This document shows positions 23,299 through 33,928 of a DNA stretch of 64,000 nt, piece after piece. The stretch spans positions 15,443,220-15,507,219 of the forward strand of contig NC_089275.1 of NCBI RefSeq assembly GCF_963678975.1. The letters run 5' to 3'. This DNA comes from Dysidea avara (Eukaryota > Porifera > Demospongiae > Dictyoceratida > Dysideidae). A program made the translations under genes and the position numbers. How positions within the stretch are numbered: the stretch's first letter is position 1; each line of letters starts with the position of its first letter. The notes beneath the pieces are model-generated. The model saw only the letters and a program-made list of their open reading frames with translations, was not told where the DNA came from and searched no databases.

Positions 23299-24050
23299 TA
23301 TTTATTTATTTATTATTACTTTATGGCAAGTATGCCAAGGGTCTGCAAGCAACTGGTGCTTGCAGCCTAAAACACAAGTTATACATACATTATAATTACT
23401 TAACTAATTATAACTAGCTATAGTGTTTGAAAGTTTGATGGTGGAGAGAGATCGTGACATTTGCTGCACGGACATAGATAATGGTAGGTACAGTGATTGT
23501 CATCGTCAAAATGAGTTACAAAATGATTCCACATAAATTTCTTTAGTTTAGCCTTGATGGTTGCAATTGATAAATTGGTATTGATTACAGGAAGAGCATT
23601 CCACAAACGAGGAAGGCGATGGAAATAAGAGTTTCTATTTAAGTTGGTACTATGGAGACGATGTTTGAGTTTATTATGTGTAGAGGATCTGGTGTGACCC
23701 TGGGTAAATGTAATGTACCTATTAATGTCAAAGTTTCTAGTGGGTGACTTAAGTGACTTGATCGCAAACAAAACATCCTGAATCTCGAGGATATACATGA
23801 ATGGTAGAAGATGAAGTTCTAATAACCTGGATTTGTAGCTGATATTATAATTATTCAAGATGTGTTTGGTTGCTCGACGTTGAATACGCTCAAAACATAA
23901 GATGTCCTTGATTCGCCATAACTGAGAGCAATAGGTAAGATGAGGACGAATTAAAGTAATATACAGATGTAGCTTGACTGATGGGTAGTGATTGGAACAA
24001 AAAGTACGTCGTATCAGAGCCAACAATTTATATGCTTTAGATATTATAGA
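23299..24050 (-). mobile_element. Second LINE 3' part, tail-to-tail with the first
   Basis: The frame 24026-23418 (202 codons) matches the C-terminal part of the neighbouring LINE (RRATKHILNNYNISYKSRLL; HCTYHYLCPCSKC). A 3' UTR follows and ends in AATAATAAATAAATAAAT (complement of 23299-23320). The 5' side is cut off at the foldback element. It belongs to the same family but is diverged. Confidence 0.8.
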
Positions 24051-24054
24051 ATTG

Positions 24055-24725
24055 TAATGTTAAGGTGATTGTACTGTTACAGCTGTGAACTCATCCCTCG
24101 TAGATATCCTTACAATGTAGGGTGATTGCGTGTACTGTTACAGCTGTGAACTACACTGCTTCGTCACTCATAGATGTCCTAGCGAAATGATTACTATACG
24201 CTCTTACTACTACTGTATGTAGCTAAGCTAGAATATACAGTAGTTAGCCATTAGTTTCGTTTTCGAGTCTTCATCCTTCCAGTGTAGGGATGAAACGAAA
24301 CGACTGCCACGCCCCCTTTGCTCATGACGTTGGTACCATACTTAACATACAGTACCCGCTTACGAAGTGCAAAATTACATTTGATTATAGCTCTTACTAG
24401 CTACTACTGTATGTAAAGTATGGTACCAATGTCGCGAGCAAAAGGGGTATGACAGCCGTTTCGTTTCATCCCTCCACTGAAAGGATGAAGACTTAAAACG
24501 AAACTAATAGCTAACTACTGTATATTCTAGCTGTGCTAGCGCAATGATACTTAGCTACATACAGTAGTAGTAAGAGCGTATAGTAATCAATTCGCTAGGA
24601 CGGCTATGAGCGACGAAGCAGTGTAGTTCACAACTGTAACAGTACACGTAATCGCCCTAACATTGCAAGGATATCTACGACGGATGAGTTCACAGCTGTA
24701 ACAGTACAATCACCCTAACATTGTA
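24055..24725. mobile_element. 0.67-kb foldback element
   Basis: Two arms of about 300 bp are inverted copies, starting AATGTTARGGTGATTGTACT, with a ~40-bp loop near 24360-24395. Each arm holds two tandem copies of the TGTACTGTTACAGCTGTGAA word. No ORF. It lies between the truncated LINE and a repeat ending in GTTATTCCGCTATTCCG. Confidence 0.85.
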
Positions 24726-24867
24726 TAAGAAGCCATACTGATATAAAACGCCCATTCGTTGTGACTCGAGTTATTCCGCTATTCCGTTATTCCTTAGTTT
24801 CACCTTTTACAAACTCCCATTTCTCGGACAAAAATGGTATGGGCATTTCACCAGACCCTTTCTGAAG

Positions 24868-24945
24868 GGGACGCTTATAATCTCTAATCGATAAGCGACG
24901 CCCCGGATAATGGGTCTGCGAGGACGAGACTAATACGATACGTGG
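24868..24945. repeat. GGGCGCTTATAATC repeat, copy 1
   Basis: Shares CTTATAATCTCTAWTCGATA, CCCCGGA and AATGGGTCTG with 29258-29325; it contains a small GCGCTTAT/ATAAGCGC palindrome. An overlapping 85-codon minus frame is probably chance. Confidence 0.65.
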
Positions 24946-25199
24946 AAAAGAAGTGATTTTACTTGAATGATGCCTATGAAAGACGTAGTAACAGCGGATG
25001 GAATGTGCTAGTCGCGTAAAAAGTTTCTTCCTATTGGCGCTCATTAATAAGAAATTTGGACAGGAAAGCCGTTTCTAAGAGACTACCAAGTATGTTTAGT
25101 ATTTACACTGTTCAATCACAACATTATTTTATATCTAGAGCAAGCAGATCGTAGATGAATTGACATTTCAGGTGATCTGCTACAACAGTTCTTAAGATC

Positions 25200-26060
25200 C
25201 TCCCAGTGGATACATCAGCAATGAGATGGTGAGTACAGAATTCTTGAATGTTCAATAATGCTATGCTTAGATCAACAAAAGAATTGTTGGAAGCAGAAGA
25301 AGAGCTGATTAGAGAACAAATGGAAAAAAAGAACTGGCAAAGCAAAAGGTCGCTTTTGATTCAGAGGGATACGGCTATAAATACTGATGATAGTGCAAGA
25401 CCTGAAAACAGTGAGATAGTGCATACAGTATTTGATTTACTAGTAGGGTTATCGTTTTGGTTAGGGTGAAACAATTCTTGGAAAGGCTGACAACAGTAAT
25501 AGAAAGACTGGAACTGTATTTATATTATAACATCTTTGGGATTGGTTGTTTGAAGAAATGTTGACTGTAGTGGCAGAGTAACAGAACAAACAGTAGCACT
25601 ATATGGATAAGAAAAAGACTTTGAATGATTAAATGGTATGTACAACATTCTTTTTGGAATACTTTAAAATACAAGACTTTGTGTGTGTAGTTGTGGAAGT
25701 TGACATATTAAAGAGACTGACCTCGAAATGGTGAGATGATGTGTACAACATTCATGAGTGATTTTTTCATAGCACCATAAACATTGTGTTGTTTAAAATT
25801 CGAGGCTTTATGTATGTAGGTATGGAAATTGACGTATTAAAGAGACAGACCTCGAAACGGTGAGATGATGTGTACAACATTCGTGAGTGATTTCTTCATA
25901 GCACCATAAAAATTGTGTTTACAGCAAATTTTGCTAGAAAGAATGCCAGAAAAGCACTAGTAGAAGAAATAGATTCACCACTGGTGTTTACAGTGAAATG
26001 GTTCCTGGACGTGTTGGAAGTGGCAGGAAAGGAAATGCCAGTATCCAAATGGTAAGTATA
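25200..26060 (+). pseudogene. Possible decayed gene fragment with two exon-like stretches
   Basis: 25275-25430 after an acceptor-like CTATGCTTAG reads STKELLEAEEELIREQMEKK, a charged coiled-coil-like segment. 25925-26051, between TTTACAG and GTAAGT, reads ARKALVEEIDSPLVFTVKWF then LDVLEVAGKEMPVSKW. No family is recognised, the stretches cannot be joined confidently, and the surrounding sequence is tandemly repeated. It may be the relic of a host or element gene. Confidence 0.25.
25634..25925. repeat. ~130-bp tandem repeat, about 2.3 copies
   Basis: GGTGAGATGATGTGTACAAC starts units near 25728 and 25858, and a partial unit starts near 25634. Shared inner words are CATAGCACCATAAA and GTATTAAAGAGAC. 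Confidence 0.7.
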
Positions 26061-26340
26061 ATATTGTTGAGGAATTGTGAGTGAAATTTTATCCTTAGAG
26101 GGAAGCGTGTACCCAACATCGTGACAGAAGTGACAGGAAAGGAAGTGCTAGTAGCAAAATGGTAAGTATAACTCTCTTGAGGAATTGGTCGATCAATGAA
26201 CTTATGTGCTAGGAGTGAAACAGCTAGCCAACATAGTGGTAGAAAAATGCTAGGACCATAAATGCCAACAGCAAAATGGTAAGGCTAATATTATTAAGAG
26301 ATAAGTTGGTAAATGAACTTAATTGTGTTTTATACTGAAA
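26025..26340. repeat. ~115-bp tandem repeat containing splice-donor-like words
   Basis: Three decaying units each hold AAAATGGTAAGNNTA preceded by a GGAAAGGAARTGCCAGTA-like stretch, so the end of the preceding exon-like segment looks tandemly copied. Confidence 0.55.
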
Positions 26341-26429
26341 CAGCTGAGCTACATAGCACCAACTAAACAATAGTCGAGAACCATATGCATTTGAATGCAA
26401 AGACAGTGGTACGTACATAATTATTATAT

Positions 26430-27057
26430 GTGACCCTATTTTGGAAAACCATACATCTGGGAACATGCAAAATTTGTGGGATTCTCAATTGAAAATTTCA
26501 ATGATTTTTAAAAATTAAATTTTTTAACATATTCTGATAAAGCAACTATTAAGCTTTCTTGCTGTGAAATTTCACACCCATAGCTTCTTTTATCTAGGAG
26601 ATAAACTGAATTATATCACACCATGTAGTAGTTTCACAATGCGTGGGACAACAATTAACTTACAAATTGGGTGATTTGTTCATTCACAAAACCAAACATT
26701 TCTTGTCTTTACACAATAATACAAGTGATTTAATTGAGAAAAAACACAAAGAGCACATGATTAAACTCTCAAGAATCTCTTTTCATTGATTTTAGATTGT
26801 AAGAATGGTGATCTTTGTCAGCAAAGTGATTTGTCATAAATTTGTCACATCTGATCACTATTCAGTTCTATAAACTGATTATGAAAAGTTAGTTTGTAAT
26901 GTATTAGACAGTTAATTGGCCATATCCTTGGAATGCTTCAATGTATCGTCACAAAATTTTCTCACGAGGTAGATAACCACTAAGTGCTTCATTGTAGCTA
27001 TAAAAACACAAAATTGGCCAATGTGCCCAGATGTATGGTTTTCCAAAATAAGGTCAC
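26430..27057. mobile_element. 628-bp GTGACC-end DNA element
   Basis: TIRs GTGACCYTATTTTGGAAAAC extend ~30 bp and are flanked by ATAT on both sides (26426-26429, 27058-27061). No ORF of note. The element at 41402-41649 has similar GTGAC ends and also a 4-bp direct repeat (ATTT). Half copies lie in both inverted-duplication arms. Confidence 0.8.
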
Positions 27058-27179
27058 ATATATGCAACAGTTTATTAATATCTGTACACGTTATAGTATC
27101 AAGAGGAAGGAGGACTAGAAGTTTTTGACACACTAAGCGGAGTGACAGTGATTATGGGGGAATTGTGCTGTAAATATTA

Positions 27180-27480
27180 TTATTGCAAGTATTAAAATTT
27201 TACGCGAATTTTATAACCCAAACCCGGAGTCGCGAATATAGATTAGCGATCACGTGCATGGCACAATTACCCCCATCATGACGACGCGTCTCGAGATTGA
27301 GACGAGTATAAATACGGGTCCACGTCTTGAAAGGTGGTTCCACCACGGGTAAGCTCGAACCTCGTCTTGGGATTACGTGCGAAACCCGTAGTTGTCGCGT
27401 ATTTGCTCAGCTACGGGTATCTTTACGGGATAATTTCGTCCCGTAATAGTCTCTTATTTGGCTGTGTGAAAGGCATACTT
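27180..27480 (+). other. CpG-rich stretch with TATAAATA
   Basis: A local island of CG dinucleotides in AT-rich DNA, with GAGACGAGTATAAATACGGG at 27301-27320. It could be the promoter of a decayed retroelement (the LINE tail follows) or an LTR remnant. No start codon context is identified. Confidence 0.3.
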
Positions 27481-27489
27481 TTCATACAG

Positions 27490-27720
27490 CGTTAAAGGTT
27501 TATAGAACTGTTAATAAGATCTCTCCTCCTTATTTACATGGAATATTCTCTTATGCTGTGGATGTCGCTGGTCACTCTGGTAAAAGTGTACCCAGATTGT
27601 TTGCTCCTAGTGTGAGAACTAATTATGGTAAGCAGTCACTGGCATTTAGGGGCACAGCCACTTGGAACAGTTTACCTAAAGCACTGTACGGTGCTAAAAC
27701 TGTCAATGAATTTTAAAAAA
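27490..27720 (+). pseudogene. LINE reverse-transcriptase C-terminal fragment
   Basis: Reads VNKISPPYLHGIFSYAVDV, then SVPRLFAPSVRTNYGKQSL and RGTATWNSLPKALYGAKT, the usual LINE C-terminal block around TWNSLP. The 3' flank (27865-28065) is repeated at 10325-10530. Confidence 0.75.
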
Positions 27721-28149
27721 CTATATTGTGTGTGATGTAGCTACTTTTACTTGTGTGAGTATAGGTGTACTGTATCTTGTAATTTATTGTGGTCTCAGGG
27801 CACAGCTGAATATCAACCTTCTTTGGCTGATGCTGTTTTCCTCGACTTTAATATTTGGAAAAAAAGTTAGTCAGCCAACATTGAACTTGATTAAGCTCTG
27901 TGGAAATTCTTTATGTCACATAGTAGGACAGAAATTTACACATCAGCAAACAACGCTTCTTAATATCTTGTATATTTTGCCTAGTTATAGCAGAAAATTA
28001 TAGAGTTAAGATTGCTACCCACATCCTAACTATATTGTATAAAATCATGTGATGTTTATTCTAATGAGGAATTCTGTGATATTACAGTAGACTTCATAAA
28101 AATCTTTACGTTTCAAACCGTTATACGATTCGTAGCACGATGCATATAA

Positions 28150-28459
28150 GGGGGCATCTCCAAACTGATTTTGTTACGCTTAACGTCATAATGACGCTAA
28201 CTTCAGACCTCCCTCCCCCGCCTCCTTAACGTCACACTATGAAAGCAATACATTGGCAATAGAAGCACAAACGTTATATTCTTTACCTGAAAACATAGTC
28301 TACAAACAGTATAGCTGTTTAATCACGTCACTTTCTCTGTTCTATAGCTGTTTACACTATAACTGCTTTAATAAAAATTAATAACGTCATGGGCTGAACC
28401 CTTTCCCCTTAACGTCATTATGACGTTAAGCGTACCAAAATCAGTTTGGAGATGCCCCC
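28150..28459. mobile_element. 310-bp Harbinger-type MITE
   Basis: TIRs GGGGGCATCTCCAAACTGAT continue inward (TACGCTTAACGTCATWATGA), with a TAA direct repeat on each side (28147-28149, 28460-28462). A 3-bp TWA target and G-rich ends are characteristic of PIF/Harbinger MITEs. No ORF. Confidence 0.85.
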
Positions 28460-28559
28460 TAACGAAGGTGAAATACTTTTAATTACGCATCGTATCACGA
28501 GTATTTACCCGTACTACAAATGTTTATGGTACGATTATATATAGTTATTACGATACGTA

Positions 28560-29257
28560 AAAGTACGTACGCTGTAGCTACACTGTACGCAGGTTATAAT
28601 CTTATTAATCTCTCTGTGTTATTTCTTTATACTTGCAGGGACGATCATTCTCCAAGCTAGAGGCATCAGTCACGAAGTTTCGCACCATGTTAAATGTGTG
28701 TGTGCATATATATATATATAATTATAGCTAGCTAGCTATAATGTTGCAGAAAGGAGTTGTATATGCACAGTTACCATTTTATTTGTAATAGCTAAGGAGT
28801 AGTTAGCTATCACCGGTTATCAAGTGCCGTCTAACTACAAGTGAACGAAACGTCACCTTAACTCTATTATGATAGCTATAGCTAACTGGATAAGCTATGC
28901 GAGGAACCGAAGTTTAGCATATAGCTACTTATGGTTAATGTGAGGACTTGAGAATAATGGAGCTGATCATTAGTGCAGAGCGTTCGCTGTCATCTGTATC
29001 GATGATAGTGAATACTAGATTGTATAGTTTAATTATATAGCTGTGTCTGAAGAGGTGTGTCCCATAGAATGTTGCGTGTTGTAGAAAGGGCAATACACCC
29101 GAGACTGCAGAAAAAAACCGTCGATAAATGAAGCGTAGCTGCTATACTGTAGCTTCGTTATGAAACGTAGCTAATCCCTTTGATATATATATATGTAGGT
29201 TGGTGGTATAGAATAATCTTAAGAACCAGTTATGCATGTTATTATCATTTACTCTCG
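28560..29257. other. Intergenic, nothing recognised
   Basis: AT-rich with short (TA)n and GCTAGCTA runs; no gene seen. Confidence 0.4.
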
Positions 29258-29325
29258 GATGGGGCGCTTATAATCTCTATTCGATAAGCGCCACCCCGGA
29301 GAATGGGTCTGCTAGGACGAGACTA
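29258..29325. repeat. GGGCGCTTATAATC repeat, copy 2
   Basis: Partner of 24868-24945, with a better preserved GGCGCTTAT...ATAAGCGCC palindrome. Confidence 0.65.
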
Positions 29326-29387
29326 GTTATTCTATACTGTAAAAGGAATAGCTAAACAAGCTTGCAATTTCCAATAATTGACACTAC

Positions 29388-29516
29388 ACTGTTAAAAATG
29401 AAGTGCTATGGTGGCACCTAAAAATACTATGGTAGCACTTAAAAGTGCTAAAATTTGACTACACCAGTCAAAAATAGCACCTCTAGGTGCTATCATAGCA
29501 CTTCATTTTTAACAGT
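29388..29516. mobile_element. 129-bp inverted-repeat MITE
   Basis: TIRs ACTGTTAAAAATGAAGTGCT with inner GTGCCACC/TAGGTGC complementarity. A related end (ACTGTTAAAAACGAAGT) begins at 47027 next to the 71-bp MITE. Confidence 0.8.
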
Positions 29517-29639
29517 ATACACAGCAACTTAGTTGTTTTCAACCAGGCGGACCAAAAAGGCAGTAACAGCGATGCTATATAGCTAACTGTATTACTGCCA
29601 TAAAATATCTTGAACAGATTTACCACGCCTCCTAAATTA

Positions 29640-30061
29640 ATGTTATTGTTATTAGCGCTTTACAGTGACCAGCACTGCAGGGTCTGACAGCAACATGTGT
29701 TGCAGTCTTAGGATTACCTAACCTAATTGCAAGGATTTAGACTAATTAGTGGCTCAGGTATAGCTGAAAGGTGTAACAGAAAAGGGGCCGAAGTAAGGAA
29801 AAAATGTATCGCCTATGTTACTATATTAGGCAGCCCAGTGTCCATGCATTCTATACGTTAGCTCGCCTAGCTTACAATCTCACTTACAATTGTAGTATAC
29901 ACAAGACAGGTAGCTAGCTAAAGTAAACAACAGTTATTTACTGAGGCTCGTACTTACTAACAATGGCGCGATTGGTTATGAAGATGTCATAAACTTAAAG
30001 GGCTTCACGACGTAAACAATGTGAAAGCATTCCCATTAAGCTGCTCATTTTACTTTCAGCC
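29640..30061. other. Flank of the Tc1 gene
   Basis: Contains a GCTTTACAGTGACCAGCACT retroelement-like word (29659-29678), also seen in intron 2 of the transposase gene. A CCATTAAGCTGCTC...TTTCAG stretch just before the ATG could be an intron end. Confidence 0.4.
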
Positions 30062-31098
30062 ATGATGCTAAGCGTATACTCAAAACAACGTGCGATATTC
30101 TTAAACGCGCAAGGTTTGAAGGCGCCGACCATTGCCAAGATCTTACAAGAAGAAGGCATTCAAACCACTTGCGTGGCCGTGCATTACTTTTTGGAGCAAT
30201 ATAAAGCCACTGGTACTATTAAGAGGCGTGAAGGATCTGGTCCACCATTTAAGATTACAAGTGAAGTGAAAGTTATTGTTGAAGCACAAATTCAGGAAGA
30301 TGACGAAACGACGGCTTATCAACTACACAAGCTATTAATGGAGACAGGACATCGTTTGTCTATATGTACTGTGCTACGCTGCCGACTACAGCTCGGATGG
30401 ACATTTCGTGGTAGTGCTTACTGCCAACTTATTAGAGAAGCTAATAAGGTCAAACGCTTAGCCTGGGCCCAGCAGTATCTATGTGAAACAAATGAAGGCT
30501 TCAAAGATGTGATCTGGATGGATGAGAGCTCCATTCAACTGGACATTCATAAGCGTTTTTGTTACAAAAAGGATGGTCAAGCAGCGAAAAGTAAGCCAAG
30601 GTGGGTTGAAAGCTATACTGTAGCTATCTATTATTATTATTATTATTATTAATTAGCAAAGCCCACCAGGGGCAACACGCTAATGTGCATTACAAATCAC
30701 AAATTGTTTAGCTTATCTATAATGTTCTTAAACGTGTCAAGGTTAATTGTATCAATGTTGTCAATTTTCAATCTAGTTAGCAGCTACGCGTATAGCTACT
30801 GTTAAATAAACAATAATATAGCTACAGTGTATTTAGCTACATAGTGTTTCACTTTTATGCACACAGGCCTAAGCACCCACTGAAAGTCCATGTGTGGGCT
30901 GGTACTATTATTATTATTAGTAGTAGTAGTAATTTACAGTGACCAGCACTGAAGGTATCAGCCTTAAAGGACCCACAGAGATAGTGATTTTTGAAGGTAC
31001 CATGGATGCTGAATTATTTGTGAAAATTCTTCGAACTGCTCTTTTGCCATTCATTTGGGATAAATTTCCAGAATGCCACAGGTTCATGCAGGCAAGTC
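30062..31098 (+). CDS. Tc1/mariner-family transposase gene with two introns, 3'-truncated
   Basis: Exon 1 (30062-30600) encodes a helix-turn-helix region (SKQRAIFLNAQGLKAPTIAK, then LQEEGIQTTCVAVHYFLEQY), a GSGPPFK linker and the first catalytic strand DVIWMDESSIQLD. Intron 1 (30601-30866, GTGGGT...ACACAG) joins to exon 2 (30867-30901: PKHPLKVHVWAG). Intron 2 is 30902-30954. Exon 3 (from 30955) reads ISLKGPTEIVIFEGTMDAEL and continues to CHRFMQ. Codons join exactly (AG/G and G/GT). The second catalytic D (DNDPKH block) and third acidic residue are missing downstream, so it cannot be an active transposase as it stands. Introns are unusual in Tc1 genes; both hold (TAT)n-type retroelement tails, so they may have been created by insertions. 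Confidence 0.75.
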
Positions 31099-31129
31099 AT
31101 CTTAAGCTGACTGTAACAATTGCTTGAAA

Positions 31130-31335
31130 ACCTGACCAGTATTGTGACTCACTTTATTAATTGTATGTGTGTGTAGTCTTTTTGTTTGTTTGTTTTTGTT
31201 TTGCAATTGTGTTGATATGTCTTTGGTCATTTTGTGTATTGTTTTGGTGTTTACTTATGTGTATGTGATGTGTTTCTCTGGGCAAGGAAGAACAGCTGTA
31301 GCCAATTGCTTGAAGGTTAAATATATAATATAAAT
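31130..31335 (+). mobile_element. Probable LINE 3' end
   Basis: T/G-rich tract, then TTCTCTGGGCAAGGAAGAAC, GCTGTAGCC and a (TATAA)-like tail ending in AAATCAAATCAAACTC. Such an end is typical of a CR1-like LINE 3' UTR. It truncates the transposase gene. Low certainty. Confidence 0.4.
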
Positions 31336-31837
31336 CAAATCAAACTCAATCAAACCATTTTAACAAATCTGCAAAGTTACAGTTGATGTCAGAAAAACTA
31401 AATGATTAAACAATCCCATAACCACTCCCTTAAGTGCTTATCATTATTATGCATACCATAATTACGTATGTTTCAGTAACTATCATCACTTGCTCTCTTG
31501 ATTTTACAGTATTTAGTTTGCTTATTTTAAAAACTTCTTTGTTTCAGTTAAGTTTGATAGCTCTACTATAATAGCTACCATTACTTTTAGAACAAAATGA
31601 ATCCTAACTCTTATAGTAGAATTAGAGCGGCTAAGCAAAAAGTCGTTCATTATTTGATAAAAGCACCAAACTTGGTAAAACATTATTTTGCTTAATTCAT
31701 TCTATTTCATATTAGATACAGTGCCATTAAAATTAACAATTATATCATGCCCAAAAAACCTGACAAGTAAAATCAATGGAAAATGTATCTGAGAAGCCAT
31801 AAAACATAAAAGTGCTATATAGAAAGTAGTACGAGCA

Positions 31838-32790
31838 GTACCAGTACATAGTACCATTAGTACCAGCAGTACCACTAGTACCATCAGTAGCACTAGTACC
31901 AACAGTCCAACCAAAAGTTTATAATATTTGTATGGGAGAGAGTGTCTAACTCTAAGTATGGCTTGTACAAACACCCTGTGTAAATTAAAGTTCATCAAAG
32001 TTCACCTTTCATCAAATCAACACCTTCACTGGGATAGAAAACTGTTGATTGATGTTGATTAGTGTTGATGAGGAAAAACCTTTGTTCTGAAATAAGGCTG
32101 AGCTGTTACTTTACGTAGGGTGTTTGGTGAATGCATTCAAGTTAGACACTCTCCCCCATACAAATATTATGAACTCTTGGTACCACTAGTAACAGTGCCA
32201 CTAGTATCACTAGTACCAGCGATACTACAAGTACTACCAGTACCAGCAGTACCACCAGTACCAGCAGTACCACTAGTACCAACAGTACCACCAGTACCAA
32301 TACTACCAGCAGTACCAATAGTACCAGTAGTACCGCTAATACCAGCAGTACCGGTAGTAGTAGCAGTACCACTAGCACCAGCAGTACCACTAGTACCATC
32401 AGTACCTGTAGTACCACCAGTACCAATAGTACCAGCAGTACCACCGTACCACCAGCACCAGCAGTACCAATGGTACCAGCAGTACCACCAGTACCAGCAG
32501 TACCACCAGTACCAGTAGTACCACCAGTACCAGCAGTACCACCAGTACCAGCAGTACCACCAGTACCAGCAGTACCACCAGTACCAGCAGAACCAGCAGT
32601 ACCAATAGTACCAGCAGTACCACCAGTACCAACAGTACCACTAATACCAGCTGTACCAATAGTACCAGCAGTAGCAATAGTACCAGCAGTACCACTAGCA
32701 CCACAATACTACTAGTACCAGCAGTACTAATAGTATCAGCAGTACCACTTACCAGCAGTACCAGTAGTACCACTAGTACCAGCAGTATAC
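31838..32790. repeat. 9-bp minisatellite (GTACCASYA)n split by a MITE
   Basis: Blocks 31838-31910 and 32176-32790 consist of GTACCAGCA/GTACCACCA units with single-base variants. The MITE at 31911-32180 lies between them. Long valine/proline or leucine/valine frames on both strands arise from the repeat and are not genes. Confidence 0.9.
31911..32180. mobile_element. 270-bp CCAAGAG MITE inside the minisatellite
   Basis: TIRs CCAAAAGTTTATAATATTTG and (reverse) CCAAGAGTTCATAATATTTG, same family as 17719-17959. Minisatellite flanks it on both sides, so it inserted after the array formed. Confidence 0.85.
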
Positions 32791-32859
32791 CTCTAGTGTT
32801 GGTTGCTTAATACAGTATTTATATATTTCACAAAATATAGTACTTATTATTTTGTGACT

Positions 32860-33297
32860 TTTATATCCAGAAGGAGCCAATATTTAGGGGTTACTCTGAA
32901 TAATAAGTTAAAGTGGACAGATCATATTCAAATCATATTGAACAAAGCAAACTCAGTACTTGGATTCCTGCGACGAAATTTTAACAACTGCCCAACTAGG
33001 GTGAAAAGTTCTCTTTATAAAAGCCTTGTAAGACCCATTCTAGAATATGCATTTACCATCTGGGCACCTCACTGTCAGAGGGATATACAACACATTGAAA
33101 CTATTCAAAGAAGAGCAGCTAGATTACTATGAATCGCTATGGTAGATATGAGAGCGTTACAAATATGTTACACCAACTAGACTGGCCCACTCTCTATGTA
33201 AGAAGAAACTAGCAAAAATTGATGATGATATATAAAATAATTAATGGTCTTGTGTATGTGCAGCATAGCTTACCCCTAACATATTCAAATTTACACA
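32860..33297 (+). pseudogene. LINE reverse-transcriptase fragment
   Basis: Reads QYLGVTLNNKLKWTDHI, ANSVLGFLRRNFNNCP, SLVRPILEYAFTIWAPH and TIQRRAARLL, then continues in other frames (NMLHQLDWPTLYVRR). It is the C-terminal half of a CR1-like RT with stops and shifts, ending where the PHD-RT element begins. Confidence 0.8.
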
Positions 33298-33928
33298 GTA
33301 CCCTCTGTGGTTAGAGGCACAACACCCAGAGCATACATTGGCATTGCCAAAGGATCTCCCTGGGTCGTGCCCTCTTGGGAAAGTAAATAGTTACCATCAA
33401 TGTAAAGTTTGGAATCCTCTCGATAGGTATTAATCAAAATTCTAGCAAAAGATGGACAGAGGACTGAAATGTTCCTAAGAGCTGCTTGACGATTTAAGCA
33501 GTTAAAGGCATTAGTGGCATCAACTTGAAGGACAGCTTCTGCCTCAGATGACTCAAAAAATCTTCCTCATAGCATGGATGGCCGCTTCACAGCCAGCAGG
33601 TTGGCCGGCACACAATTGCAAGAGACCAGCAGCCTGCAAAACATCGTTTCGAATAACACACAAAACAGCCCTAGAAAGAAGACGTCGACAAACCTTTCCA
33701 ACTCCAATGGGCCTCACTCCTGGATGTTTGTCTAAAGCAATAAGACGGCAAGCAGTAAAAGCTGAAAGGCTGGCCGGATCAACGAGAGATGCAGCCAACC
33801 TCCTAGCAACAGCAGAGAGAGCATCACAAAGAGTATCAGAAGCCTCTTGAAAAGCAGTAAACAACTTTTTCGAAGAAGCAACATCAAGTCCAGAAGGCCC
33901 TACAGCACCGTCCATACGTAGGATAGTA

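Noticed and set aside
24787-25044. 85-codon minus frame
   Set aside because: Covers the dispersed GGGCGCTTATAATC repeat; no domain seen.
32120-32773. Val/Pro-rich and Leu/Val-rich frames on both strands
   Set aside because: Translations of the 9-bp minisatellite; units of three codons keep all phases open.
31838-32790. CRISPR-like array
   Set aside because: Contiguous 9-bp units without spacers in a eukaryotic context.
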